Source: Streptomyces durmitorensis
GTDB taxonomy: Bacteria > Actinomycetota > Actinomycetes > Streptomycetales > Streptomycetaceae
Assembly: GCF_023498005.1 (NCBI RefSeq)
Contig: NZ_CP097289.1
Location: 2,170,001 to 2,234,000, forward strand
Reading direction: 5' to 3'
DNA length: 64,000 nt
The position numbers and the translations under genes are program-made. The notes beneath the pieces were generated by a model. The model was not told the DNA's origin and searched no databases. It saw only the letters and a program-made list of their open reading frames with translations. Positions 9,501 to 15,752 of the stretch are shown piece by piece. Numbering within the stretch: position 1 is the first letter of the stretch; each line of letters begins with the position of its first letter.

Positions 9501-9624
9501 CGTGGGAGTGGAAGTAGTTGAGGACGATCGCGGCGCCGCGCGTGGCGAGTTCACGCGCGATCGCCTTGCCTATCCCCTTCGATCCGCCGGTGACCAGGGC
9601 CACCTTGCCTGTGAGGTCGTTCAT
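3586..9624 (-). CDS. Iterative PKS/PUFA-like megasynthase: SDR(ER-like)-KS-CLF-like-KR-DH
   Basis: This is a 2012-residue multidomain synthase. Residues 1-250 form a complete SDR with TGGSKGIG and a Tyr-x6-Lys active site (YLACAPAK), the spacing found in FabI/FabL enoyl reductases. A Pro/Ala/Glu linker follows. Residues 290-715 are a ketosynthase with Cys493 (VDTACSSSL), HATGT and NKSLIGHTG. A linker with QVDARQVEA repeats leads to a shortened KS-like domain (760-1130) in which the Cys is Phe962 (MDSGFASAL), so it is chain-length-factor-like. KR follows (GGARGIT near 1390; Ser and Tyr in FGSLLGYFGQLGESDYASAN), interrupted by a Lys/Gly-rich stretch. The C-terminus is a dehydratase with His1734/1735 (EHHTVRGEPTLPG). 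AT and ACP are supplied by the gene upstream. It resembles PfaA/PfaC lipid synthases in content but not in order. Confidence 0.85.
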   Translation of the reverse strand: MNDLTGKVALVTGGSKGIGKAIARELATRGAAIVLNYFHSHDQAKATRDELTAQGHRVDLIRASVARQEQVDRMFAEIDRLHGRLDILVNSAADGALLPADSVTDEHLDKAIEINYKGGLRCARAAAPLMARGGGGSIVTVSALGGSQMVMANYLACAPAKAAAEAASRYLAVELAPLGIRVNTASAAMLSSEVADKFPDAARMQDVIARATPWGRLGTPEEFATVVAFLASDDARWITGQVVLADGGLTLGAALLSPPTEAPSVTAGAPEPAAEAPLSEAEFSEAEFGDDSIAVVGMGLAVAGANSPEEFWQLRMTGDELFVKVPEDRWQHESFHSADTDAEDKAYADRCVFITGFEPVEGALDGMEGSADDQELTTQWLRHSLVQALDGVRRTDNDNCSFVVGYTPDGSQHLEEAGVLDSVSRMTHDIIDDLALSDEERQELRGGIDTSLAGRYRRGGQNPSRFLPHRVGELAMQGILPSSTELHMVDTACSSSLYAIDIAAKGLLMGKQDIAVCGGAFALAPRGTVLFSKLQGLSKSGEVHALDEAADGVIFADGAALVVLKRLSKAQQDGDQVLGVLRAFGSSSDGKGKAIYAPNSAGQSLAVRRALENGDVDGDDVDWINAHATGTPAGDLAEFSTLREHFGTARATAVTSNKSLIGHTGWAAGVVSLIENLKGLEKQTIPGQFRFTNPRADFRLAETQLDIPFKAEQWSGRSDRPRLAAVSGFGFGGTNAHLIVAENQPRVEAPQAEARQVDARQVEAPEALEAPAGTIPATKKPDPDSRVVIVGWSSHLPGLTDREEVSGWLTGGKPPLDSFGAAYPSPPFNEVRLPPKTIRALDRCQLMILQCAHRLRDQMPEFWGKQADNTGVFVGHMGPTRAAMLYANRCYLDDIGQAVADSPLAGSPAAGQVLEQLREQVRAMIPESNEDAFPGQMPNIISARVANYFDLHGPNMTMDSGFASALSSITSAGRYLRTGELDFALAGGINGNSLPEYRSLIGGLLPEQQRELAEGAFLFALTTEERAEREGLPILAYVDEPLGSAAAQTGTASASGSVRCTEPEHARYLGAAGGLAVLKALHGPAGTVEVSCDQTGGAPGARLRLTVPGPADPGPEQGEERGAGVTGTLPTSFVSDTHTGEGAPLRVRRQIPVLDETPARQVREPIAFLPDGALVVTDTPGPLAEAVDPDTALTVLSTTPLAAPRPGWHHLPEVTPDAVRAALADSGRPVTHLRVLSGLGRSAPAGQPLTEGSAPVLALHDATYLALQQTHAGLSTAESTVVMLFLDAVPGDTPHPYSGLFTGLLKSAGRELTDSTSFALLTSATEVADGVRLVEEESRAHRDFPVVVDAEGVRRTPRLHDEPVVLDASTPAALDRDSVVVVAGGARGITAEVLKAVAAEFGPRIHVFGSNDLDSYPPSVFEGSDEEFAAGRAAYIKAELAKAKGKGGGKGKTKGKGRSAGRPPSVADLNKSFDRMLNARDARHNLDAMAEHSGAGRVSYVQCDMRDGAQVEKAIGAVLQEHGRIDLLVNAAGLQRSALIKDKDFAEFTSIRDLKVESYLNLKYALRDAPPRSWCNFGSLLGYFGQLGESDYASANDFLGSAATYAAGASELDEFTIGWTLWAGVGMGANELTKAYYERAGSYSSMAVAEGVHHFVQELHAPVRRASLVHLGDAERATVEEFYPGYLTQDPAAADAAPAVPEPGFFLRRVVGSTETSAEFECRFDLDTDGYLEHHTVRGEPTLPGTFVTEMAAEAARYLVPDQRVVAFEDLRFEHFLRVYRDLPTAPKRLYAHIAASDGSTTAVEVRITEDVVSPTGVVLVKDRVHFTARVLLADALPAAPHWEAWDTADDTPVPDPYHQPGSPVRLTGAFVSTTDTRIHPKGKRGRYALALPADDPTWQRFTVPSILLDGLARVGVLDLVDGHLIPVAAPLSIRRIDLYEDTNDLSLSGSDEAIELYATPPGFDLSADLVDNRFVASRPDGRMVLQMKDMQATLIGYVDARTGEAVAADRD

Positions 9625-9683
9625 GGAACACGTGCCCTTCTGGAGCCGGGAGGACGAGCGGAAGCAGCGGGACGCGGGACCCG

Positions 9684-11147
9684 TCAGCCCGCCGCGACCG
9701 CCTCCCGGCCGGACAGCTCCGAGACCACGAAGTCGACGATCTTGTCCATGGTGTTGTAGTTCTCCAGGCGGAATCCGGCCTCCCGCGTGGGCAGGCCGTA
9801 CTGCTTGGAGGCGCGGGCGAGCAGCTCGACCTGCTTGACCGAGTCGACTCCCAGTTCGGCCTCCAGCTGGACGCCGTCCTCGAAGACCTCCTCGGGGTAC
9901 TCGAGGGCCTCGGCGTACAGGGTCCGCAGCTCGGCGTGGATCTCGGCACGGTCCGGCGCCCCGGCGGACGGAGCCGGAGTCGAGGGTGCGGCGGGAGCAG
10001 CCGCGGGCCGCGGGGTGAAGGAGCCCAGGTCGTCGGCGATGCGCCGGAGCACCTCGTCGCCGTGCTCGCTCCAGTACGCATCGAACACGTCGGTGGGCAC
10101 CGTGGGGGCGAGCAGCTCGGCGAGGCCCGGGGCCCCGGTCGCATCGGCGAGGCCCGCGTCCCGCAGGATCCGCAGGGTGGCGTCGAGCGCGAGGCCGCCG
10201 TCGGCGTCGATCGAGAACGAGGGCAGGGCGCGTACGTCCGATCCCTTGGTCAGCCGGACGACGAGCTTGGACAGGGCGGCCCGTCCGCCCGCTTCCACGA
10301 ACGTCGTGACACCCGCGGCCTGGAGATGGCGCACGGCCGCCGCGAACCGCACCGGGGTGACGAAGTGCTCGGCGAGGCGGTCGGCCAGCGCGTCGTCGGG
10401 CTCGTAGTACCGCTGGAGGATCGGCGAGTACACCAGGTGCCGAAGGGGGTGCTGGTCCAACTTGCCGACGTAGGTGGCGAATTCGGGTACGGCAGGGGCG
10501 AGCGCCGGGGTGTGGAAGGGGAAGGGGGTGTCGATCTCGATGGCGCCGATGCCCAGCTGTCCGGCGATCGCGATCACTCGGTCGAGCGCTTCGCCGGGAC
10601 CGCTCACCACGGTCTGCTCGTCGTGGTTCTCGGTGGCGACGGCCAGCATCGGGTCGTCGAGGAGGTCAAGGAGGCGGCCGGCCCGCTCTGCGCCCGCCGA
10701 AAGGGCCACCATGCGGCCCTCGATGCCGTTCTGCCGCTGGATGACCGCCACCCGCTGGGCGACGATCCGCACACCGTCCTCGACGGAGAAGGCCCCGGCG
10801 GCGACAAGCGCGGTGATCTCGCCGAGGCTGTGACCCGCGAGGACGTCCGGACGCACCCCCTGCGCTTCCAGGATCTCGTACGAGGCCAGGCCGGCGGCGT
10901 AGATGGCCACCTGGGAGGCCCATGCGTCGTCGTTGAGGAGTTCTCGCAGATCGGTGTCGTGGTCCCCGAAGAGCACGTCGGTTATTCGGCGCGAGAACAG
11001 GTTCATGGTCTCCGCATCGATACGCTCGAAGACCTGCCTGACCTGCGGGTACTTCTCCTTGGCCAGACGCAGGGCCGCGCCGTCGAAGCCGCCCTGCCCG
11101 GGGAAGAGGAAGGTGGTGCGCAGGTCCGTAGAGGTGTGGACGGTCAT
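9684..11147 (-). CDS. Acyltransferase-ACP didomain protein
   Basis: The 487-residue protein carries a malonyl-type acyltransferase over residues 10-300, with the nucleophile motif GHSLGE, an Arg/Gln-rich helix (RVAVIQRQNG) and a catalytic-type His in PFPFHTP. After a Pro/Ala linker (residues 340-385) comes an acyl carrier protein with the phosphopantetheine motif LGVDSVKQVEL, whose spacing resembles PUFA-synthase ACPs. It should load extender units for the KS of the next gene, 59 bp downstream. One ACP only is present, whereas PfaA proteins usually carry tandem ACPs. No phosphopantetheinyl transferase is in this cluster; the AcpS at 42193-42621 or another one elsewhere would be needed. Confidence 0.9.
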   Translation of the reverse strand: MTVHTSTDLRTTFLFPGQGGFDGAALRLAKEKYPQVRQVFERIDAETMNLFSRRITDVLFGDHDTDLRELLNDDAWASQVAIYAAGLASYEILEAQGVRPDVLAGHSLGEITALVAAGAFSVEDGVRIVAQRVAVIQRQNGIEGRMVALSAGAERAGRLLDLLDDPMLAVATENHDEQTVVSGPGEALDRVIAIAGQLGIGAIEIDTPFPFHTPALAPAVPEFATYVGKLDQHPLRHLVYSPILQRYYEPDDALADRLAEHFVTPVRFAAAVRHLQAAGVTTFVEAGGRAALSKLVVRLTKGSDVRALPSFSIDADGGLALDATLRILRDAGLADATGAPGLAELLAPTVPTDVFDAYWSEHGDEVLRRIADDLGSFTPRPAAAPAAPSTPAPSAGAPDRAEIHAELRTLYAEALEYPEEVFEDGVQLEAELGVDSVKQVELLARASKQYGLPTREAGFRLENYNTMDKIVDFVVSELSGREAVAAG

Positions 11148-11222
11148 GATCGTGCCTCCATGCTGGTGGTGAGGTGGAGAGGGTCGGGTACGCGCGGGAT
11201 CGCGATACGGGGAGGGGCCGGC

Positions 11223-12572
11223 TCAGGCGAGGTACTGCCCCATGGGCCCGAGGTTCTTCGCCACGAGGCGGTCGGCCGTGCGGGTCGCGCCGGGCAGGTG
11301 CCGGGGCACCCCGCGCGCCAGCCAGCGCACCATGCGCAGCTTCCAGCCGGGACCGGCGCCGGGCTCCAGGTGGTCGAGCAGGGCGTGGATGCTGGCCGGT
11401 GAGTAGAACTCCGCCGGGTGAACCATCGTGGCGAACATGCCGACCATGTCGCGGCCGTGCGTGGGGCTGCGGTTCATGGCCTGGATGAACGCCAGTTCCT
11501 CCCGGGAGTGGTCCGCGATCGTCGCGTGGTCGCGGGTGTAGCGGTAGTGGCCGGTGACCAGGGCGTCGCGGTCGCGGGCGTACCCGGCGAGTGCGGCCTC
11601 CAGCGGTTCGCGGCCGGACAGGCCCGACTCGACGGCGGCGGCGAGGAGTTCGGCGCCGCGGAGCCCGTCGGTGATCCCGGCGGCGGTGATCGGGTCCCGG
11701 GTGTAGCCGGCGTCCCCGGCCAGGGCCCAGCCGGGGCCGTGCGAGCGGCGCAGGAAGTTGGGCACGGACCCGGTCATCCAGCGGTCGACCCGCTTGGTCG
11801 CGCGCAGCAGCTCGGCCCGCTCGGGGTCCACCTCGTCGAACGCGGAGATGACCGTACGGTCGCGGTCCTCGTCGCTGGTGGCCTTGAAGTCGGCCACCGG
11901 CAGGGCCACGCCGACGATGGTGAGCCCGTCGTGGGTGGGCCAGGTGAACGCGTGCTTGCCGGCGTGGCGATAGGTGCGGACCCGCCCGTCGTGCGGCAGG
12001 CCCTCCCAGTACGACCAGTGGCTCTTGTTGAGCACCGGGTGGGCCTCGTACTTCGGTGCGTCGAGGAGTCGGGCCACGGTCGAGTTGGAGCCGTCGGCGC
12101 CGACCACGACGCGGGCGTGTTCGACGACGGGGGTACGGTCCGACGTCTCACCCCGCACACCGGTGACTGTTCCGGCGTCGTCGGTGATCAGCTCCCGGAC
12201 CGAGACGCCGGACCGCAGTTCCGCACCGGCCTTGACCGCGGCGTCGAGGAGGATCTGGTCGAGCCTGCTGCGCTCGGGCGAGTACGCCTCGCCCACTCCG
12301 TCCACGGCGGGCAGCCGGGCCATCAGCTCCACCGGTCCGCTGCGCAGCCCGTACTCGGTGATGGGCGGGCAGCCGGTGGCCGTCAACTCGTCGAGCAGGC
12401 CCCAGCGTTTGAGGCGCAGGATGCCCGGTGGGTGGACGAGGTTGGTCGCGGCTGCCTTGCCGCCCGGGAACACGGCCCGGTCGAGCAGCAGGACCTTGTG
12501 GCCCGCCCGGGAGAGCAGCATGGCCGTGGAGGCGCCACTGATCCGTGCGCCGACAACTATTGCGTCGTACAT
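11223..12572 (-). CDS. FAD-dependent oxidoreductase (geranylgeranyl-reductase/monooxygenase-like)
   Basis: The 449-residue flavoprotein shows the N-terminal dinucleotide fold (VVGARISGASTAML), the second FAD motif VVGADGSNSTVARLL near residue 150 and the C-terminal LAGDAGYTRDPITAAGI motif that closes on the flavin. This places it in the PHBH/geranylgeranyl reductase superfamily, whose members hydroxylate, epoxidise, halogenate or saturate lipids and polyketides. No halogenase signature (GWAWxIP) is visible. It lies between the AT-ACP gene and the exporter on the same strand and is likely a tailoring enzyme for the chain made there. Whether it oxidises or reduces cannot be settled from the sequence. 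Confidence 0.85.
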   Translation of the reverse strand: MYDAIVVGARISGASTAMLLSRAGHKVLLLDRAVFPGGKAAATNLVHPPGILRLKRWGLLDELTATGCPPITEYGLRSGPVELMARLPAVDGVGEAYSPERSRLDQILLDAAVKAGAELRSGVSVRELITDDAGTVTGVRGETSDRTPVVEHARVVVGADGSNSTVARLLDAPKYEAHPVLNKSHWSYWEGLPHDGRVRTYRHAGKHAFTWPTHDGLTIVGVALPVADFKATSDEDRDRTVISAFDEVDPERAELLRATKRVDRWMTGSVPNFLRRSHGPGWALAGDAGYTRDPITAAGITDGLRGAELLAAAVESGLSGREPLEAALAGYARDRDALVTGHYRYTRDHATIADHSREELAFIQAMNRSPTHGRDMVGMFATMVHPAEFYSPASIHALLDHLEPGAGPGWKLRMVRWLARGVPRHLPGATRTADRLVAKNLGPMGQYLA

Positions 12573-12632
12573 CTCGACTCCCTGCCACTGGCTGGTCGAC
12601 TGCGGGCGATTGCGTGCCGGGGTCCGGGGCCG

Positions 12633-14096
12633 TCAGCGCCGCGAGGGCTCAAGGAGGTCCGCCGGGTCCGTCCTGCCGGTGTCCGGGCGCTCCTCTTCCT
12701 GCCACGCGGAGTTGTTCTCCTTGGACCGGCGCGGTGCGGTGAGGATGGCGACGCAGCCGAGGGCGGCGATGCCGGCGCCGATCCAGGTCGCGGGGACGAG
12801 TCCGTCCACGAAGTTCTGCGGCGAGGCGTATCCGCCCTGCGCGGTGAACACCGACGTCAGTACGGCCACGCCGAGCACACCGCCGAGCTCCCGGAAGGTG
12901 TTGTTGGCTCCGGAGGCGATGCCCTGGTCGCGCGGGGCGACGATGTTCATGGCCATCTCGGCGACGGGCGCGAAGAAGAGACCGAGCCCGATGCCGCCGA
13001 GCACGAGGCCGGGGACCTGGTCGGCGTATTCGGTGTGCACCTCGGTCACCATGGCGAGCCAGCCGAGACCGACGGCTTCGAACAGCAGACCCGCGGCGAC
13101 CACGAGCCGGTTGCCCAGACGCCCGGACAGCAGGGCGGTGAGCGGGGCGACAAGGACCGGCATCGCGGTCCAGGGCAGCATCCGTACGCCCGCTTCGAGC
13201 GGCGAGAAGCCCTGGATGTTCTGCATGAACTGGGTCAGCAGGAACACCAGGCCGAACATGGCGGCGAACATCAGCAGGCTGGCGGAGTTGACGGCGCTGA
13301 ACGAACGGTTGCGGAAGAGCCGCATCGGCAGCATCGGATGGCGGGTGCGCAGCTCCCAGGTGACGAAGGCCGCGAGGATCACCACTCCGCCGATCAGGTA
13401 GGGCAGCACCTCGCTGCCGCCCCAGCCGTACTCGGTGGTCCGTACGAGGGCGAACACCACGCCGAACATGCCGAGGCTCACCAGGACGGTGCCCACCGGG
13501 TCGAGCGTGCTCTGCGGGTGCTTGCTCTCGGCGAGCTTCCACAGGCTGAGGGCGAGGACCACCACGCCGATCGGCACATTGACCCAGAAGATCCACTCCC
13601 AGGAGATCTTCTCGACGACGGCGCCGCCGATGAGCGGTCCGAGCGCGACGGCGAGGCCGCTCAGGGCGCCCCAGATGCCCAGCGCGATGGCTCGCCGCTT
13701 CGGCGGCACGGCGACGGTGAGCAGGGTCAGCGTCAGCGGCATGACGATGGCGGCGCCGAGGCCCTGCACGGCTCGGGCGATGATCAGCTGCTGGGAGCTG
13801 TCGGCGAGGGCGCATCCCGCCGACGCCGCGGTGAAGATGACGAGCCCCACCACGAACATCCGGCGGCGGCCGAATCGGTCACCGGCCGCCGCACCGGCCA
13901 TCAGGAAGACCGCGAAGGACAGGGTGTAGGCGTTCACCGTCCATTCCAGGTCCTGGAGGCTCGTGTCGAGGGACTCCTGGATGGCGGGCAGGGCGGTGAT
14001 GACGACCAGGTTGTCCAGCGCCGCCATGAAGACGGCGAGGCCGGTCACGATCAGGGTCCACACGGCATGACCGCGTGAACTGGACCGACTCGACAT
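12633..14096 (-). CDS. DHA2-family MFS drug/H+ antiporter (14 TM)
   Basis: The 487-residue membrane protein has the EmrB/QacA pattern: ALDNLVVITALPAIQ in TM1, the motif A region GDRFGRRRMF after TM2, the LGAAIVMPLTLTLL helix and about 14 hydrophobic segments, with a charged cytoplasmic tail. Such antiporters export small lipophilic molecules using the proton gradient. ATG 14096 is chosen because GGAGGG stands seven bases upstream; the open frame extends further but lacks a signal there. Its place inside the lipid cluster suggests export of, or resistance to, the product. Confidence 0.9.
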   Translation of the reverse strand: MSSRSSSRGHAVWTLIVTGLAVFMAALDNLVVITALPAIQESLDTSLQDLEWTVNAYTLSFAVFLMAGAAAGDRFGRRRMFVVGLVIFTAASAGCALADSSQQLIIARAVQGLGAAIVMPLTLTLLTVAVPPKRRAIALGIWGALSGLAVALGPLIGGAVVEKISWEWIFWVNVPIGVVVLALSLWKLAESKHPQSTLDPVGTVLVSLGMFGVVFALVRTTEYGWGGSEVLPYLIGGVVILAAFVTWELRTRHPMLPMRLFRNRSFSAVNSASLLMFAAMFGLVFLLTQFMQNIQGFSPLEAGVRMLPWTAMPVLVAPLTALLSGRLGNRLVVAAGLLFEAVGLGWLAMVTEVHTEYADQVPGLVLGGIGLGLFFAPVAEMAMNIVAPRDQGIASGANNTFRELGGVLGVAVLTSVFTAQGGYASPQNFVDGLVPATWIGAGIAALGCVAILTAPRRSKENNSAWQEEERPDTGRTDPADLLEPSRR

Positions 14097-14140
14097 ACAA
14101 ATCCCTCCGAAGAGTGGGTGGCTGGTGGGGGAACGGCCGT

Positions 14141-15481
14141 TCAGGCGGCCGGAACTGCGTCCATCGAGTCGAGCGCGTCGAGTGCCTCGCGCCAGAGCGC
14201 CGCCAGCCGCTGGGCGCCCGGCAGCCTGCGGTCGTAGAGGAAACTCACCTGCACCCGGGATCCGCAGGACAGCAGCGTCACCGACAGGGCGTTGCCCGGC
14301 AGGAGCACACCGAGCGGCACGGCGTCCACGACCGGGTCGTCGCGGAAGGAAAGACAGGCGGGCAGCGCGTAGTTGGAGGCGTACAGCGGTGACGAGCGAG
14401 GGCTGAGCAGACGCCTGACCGTCCAGCGGATCAGGGCCTTGGGCAGCAGGGCGACCAGGGCCCTGCTGGCGGGACGCAGACCGTTGGACCGCATCCGCTG
14501 GGTGCTGCCGACGAGCTGCGCGAACGCCTCGGCGGGCGGCACGCTCTGGCAGGGCAGAGTGACCACGGTCGTCGTGAGGTGGTTGCCGACGGCGTCCTCC
14601 TCGCCCTCGTGCCGGGTGCTCAGCGGCATGCGGACCGGTACGGGCGACGTGCGGAACACCGAGCGCAGGTCGTGGTGCCCGTCGCCCGTCGCGCTCCAGG
14701 CGGACAGCGCACCCCACAGCGCCATGAGGAAGGCGTCGTTGACCGTGCCGCCGAACCCCCTGCCCAGCTCGCTCAGTTCACGCCGGGTCGCGCTCGTGCT
14801 GCACATGGCCAGGTGCTCCGGGGCGGGTGACTGGGCCCGGGGCCAGAGCCTGCCGGGCACGAGACCGCGCGTCATTCCGGCGCCCACGCTGAGCGCACCC
14901 TGCAGCAGCTCACGGGGTCCGGCGGTGAACAGCGGTCCGGTGCGCCCGTCCCCCTCCCCGTTCCCCGGGGTGCGGTCCGGGTGCGGGGTGCCGAACAGGA
15001 CGGCGGCGACGTGGGCCGCCCCCATCCCGTCCTCGAGGCCGTGGTGGACCCGGTAGCAGACGGCGTACTCGTCGTCGGAGTAGCCGTGCACGAGGTGGAT
15101 CGTCCACAGGGGGCCGCTCTCGCAGAGCGGCCGACGCACCATGGCCGTGAGCACCTCGTCCAGTGGGGTGCCGGCCGGGAGCCTCATCTGCTGTACGTGG
15201 TCACGCAGGTCGAAGCGGGAGCTGGGGGCACGGAACCCGCCACGGCCGCCCGTCACCGCCCGGTGGGTGAGCCGGGGCAGGCCGGGCAGCCGCTCCGCCA
15301 GATGGCCGTGGAGCTGCTCAAGCGAGGGGGCCTGTCCACGGAACCGCAGGAACTGCCCTTGGACCAGGCCGATGTCCTGGTCCATGTCCAGGAAGACCTC
15401 GTCGATCGGGTTGAGTGGATGTTTCACTATCCGCTCCCAGTCGAGTGTGTGGGGGAAATCGGCGTCGGTACGGCGGCTCAC
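14141..15481 (-). CDS. WS/DGAT-type acyltransferase
   Basis: The 446-residue protein carries the HHxxxDG active-site motif (HHGLEDGMG) and the N-terminal block LNPIDEVFLDMD typical of wax ester synthase/diacylglycerol acyltransferases, plus the NDAFLMALWGALSAW and NYALPACLSFRDDPVVDAVPLGVLLPGNALSVTLLSC-type C-terminal blocks of that family. These enzymes move an acyl group from a thioester to an alcohol. No thioesterase is seen in the cluster, so this enzyme is a candidate for releasing or esterifying the chain. It starts with GTG, 16 bp after the epsilon subunit gene. The acceptor alcohol is unknown. Confidence 0.85.
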   Translation of the reverse strand: MSRRTDADFPHTLDWERIVKHPLNPIDEVFLDMDQDIGLVQGQFLRFRGQAPSLEQLHGHLAERLPGLPRLTHRAVTGGRGGFRAPSSRFDLRDHVQQMRLPAGTPLDEVLTAMVRRPLCESGPLWTIHLVHGYSDDEYAVCYRVHHGLEDGMGAAHVAAVLFGTPHPDRTPGNGEGDGRTGPLFTAGPRELLQGALSVGAGMTRGLVPGRLWPRAQSPAPEHLAMCSTSATRRELSELGRGFGGTVNDAFLMALWGALSAWSATGDGHHDLRSVFRTSPVPVRMPLSTRHEGEEDAVGNHLTTTVVTLPCQSVPPAEAFAQLVGSTQRMRSNGLRPASRALVALLPKALIRWTVRRLLSPRSSPLYASNYALPACLSFRDDPVVDAVPLGVLLPGNALSVTLLSCGSRVQVSFLYDRRLPGAQRLAALWREALDALDSMDAVPAA

Positions 15482-15497
15482 GCCGTGACTCGGAAGC

Positions 15498-15752
15498 TCA
15501 TGCCGTGGCGCGGGCGCGGCCTGCGGGGCCCGGCCGGTGTCTGCCGGCGGAGCGCCAGGAGCCGGCGGGACGCGTACGGCTGCTGCCCTCCCAGCGGGCG
15601 TGCGCGGGGTCCGGCGCGGGCGGCGCGGGGACGTACGCCTGGTGGGCTGTCTGTCGGGCCACAGCCCTCAGGACGGCGGTGACGGCGGCGAGTTCGAGGT
15701 CGTCGGGGCGTCCTCGTACCACCGTGAGTGCGGTGTTCCGTGTGCCCGTCAT
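15498..15752 (-). CDS. Acyl-CoA carboxylase epsilon subunit
   Basis: This 84-residue protein is recognisable from VVRGRPDDLELAAVTAVL, the signature of actinobacterial AccE/PccE epsilon subunits, followed by a low-complexity Pro/Arg-rich tail. The epsilon subunit binds the alpha-beta carboxylase and is needed for full activity in streptomycete and mycobacterial enzymes. Its start overlaps the stop of the beta-subunit gene by four bases (ATGA), which supports translational coupling. A dedicated epsilon gene points to a committed supply of malonyl- or methylmalonyl-type CoA for the cluster. Confidence 0.85.
   Translation of the reverse strand: MTGTRNTALTVVRGRPDDLELAAVTAVLRAVARQTAHQAYVPAPPAPDPAHARWEGSSRTRPAGSWRSAGRHRPGPAGRARATA

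Noticed and set aside
6997..9759. A 920-residue plus-strand open frame opposite the megasynthase
   Set aside because: It is a shadow of the high-GC minus-strand gene; its translation is Arg/Gly/Val-rich without any domain motif, whereas the minus strand shows clear SDR and KS motifs.
9624..9759. Start of the megasynthase further upstream
   Set aside because: The SDR fold begins at MNDLTGKVALVTGG, so ATG 9624 is the natural start.
11418..14078. An 886-residue plus-strand open frame
   Set aside because: It lies opposite the FAD oxidoreductase and MFS genes and carries only Glu/Gly/His-rich low-complexity text.
12633..14717. A 694-residue start for the MFS gene
   Set aside because: The extra 207 residues overlap the acyltransferase gene in another frame; ATG 14096 with GGAGGG upstream fits the first membrane helix.
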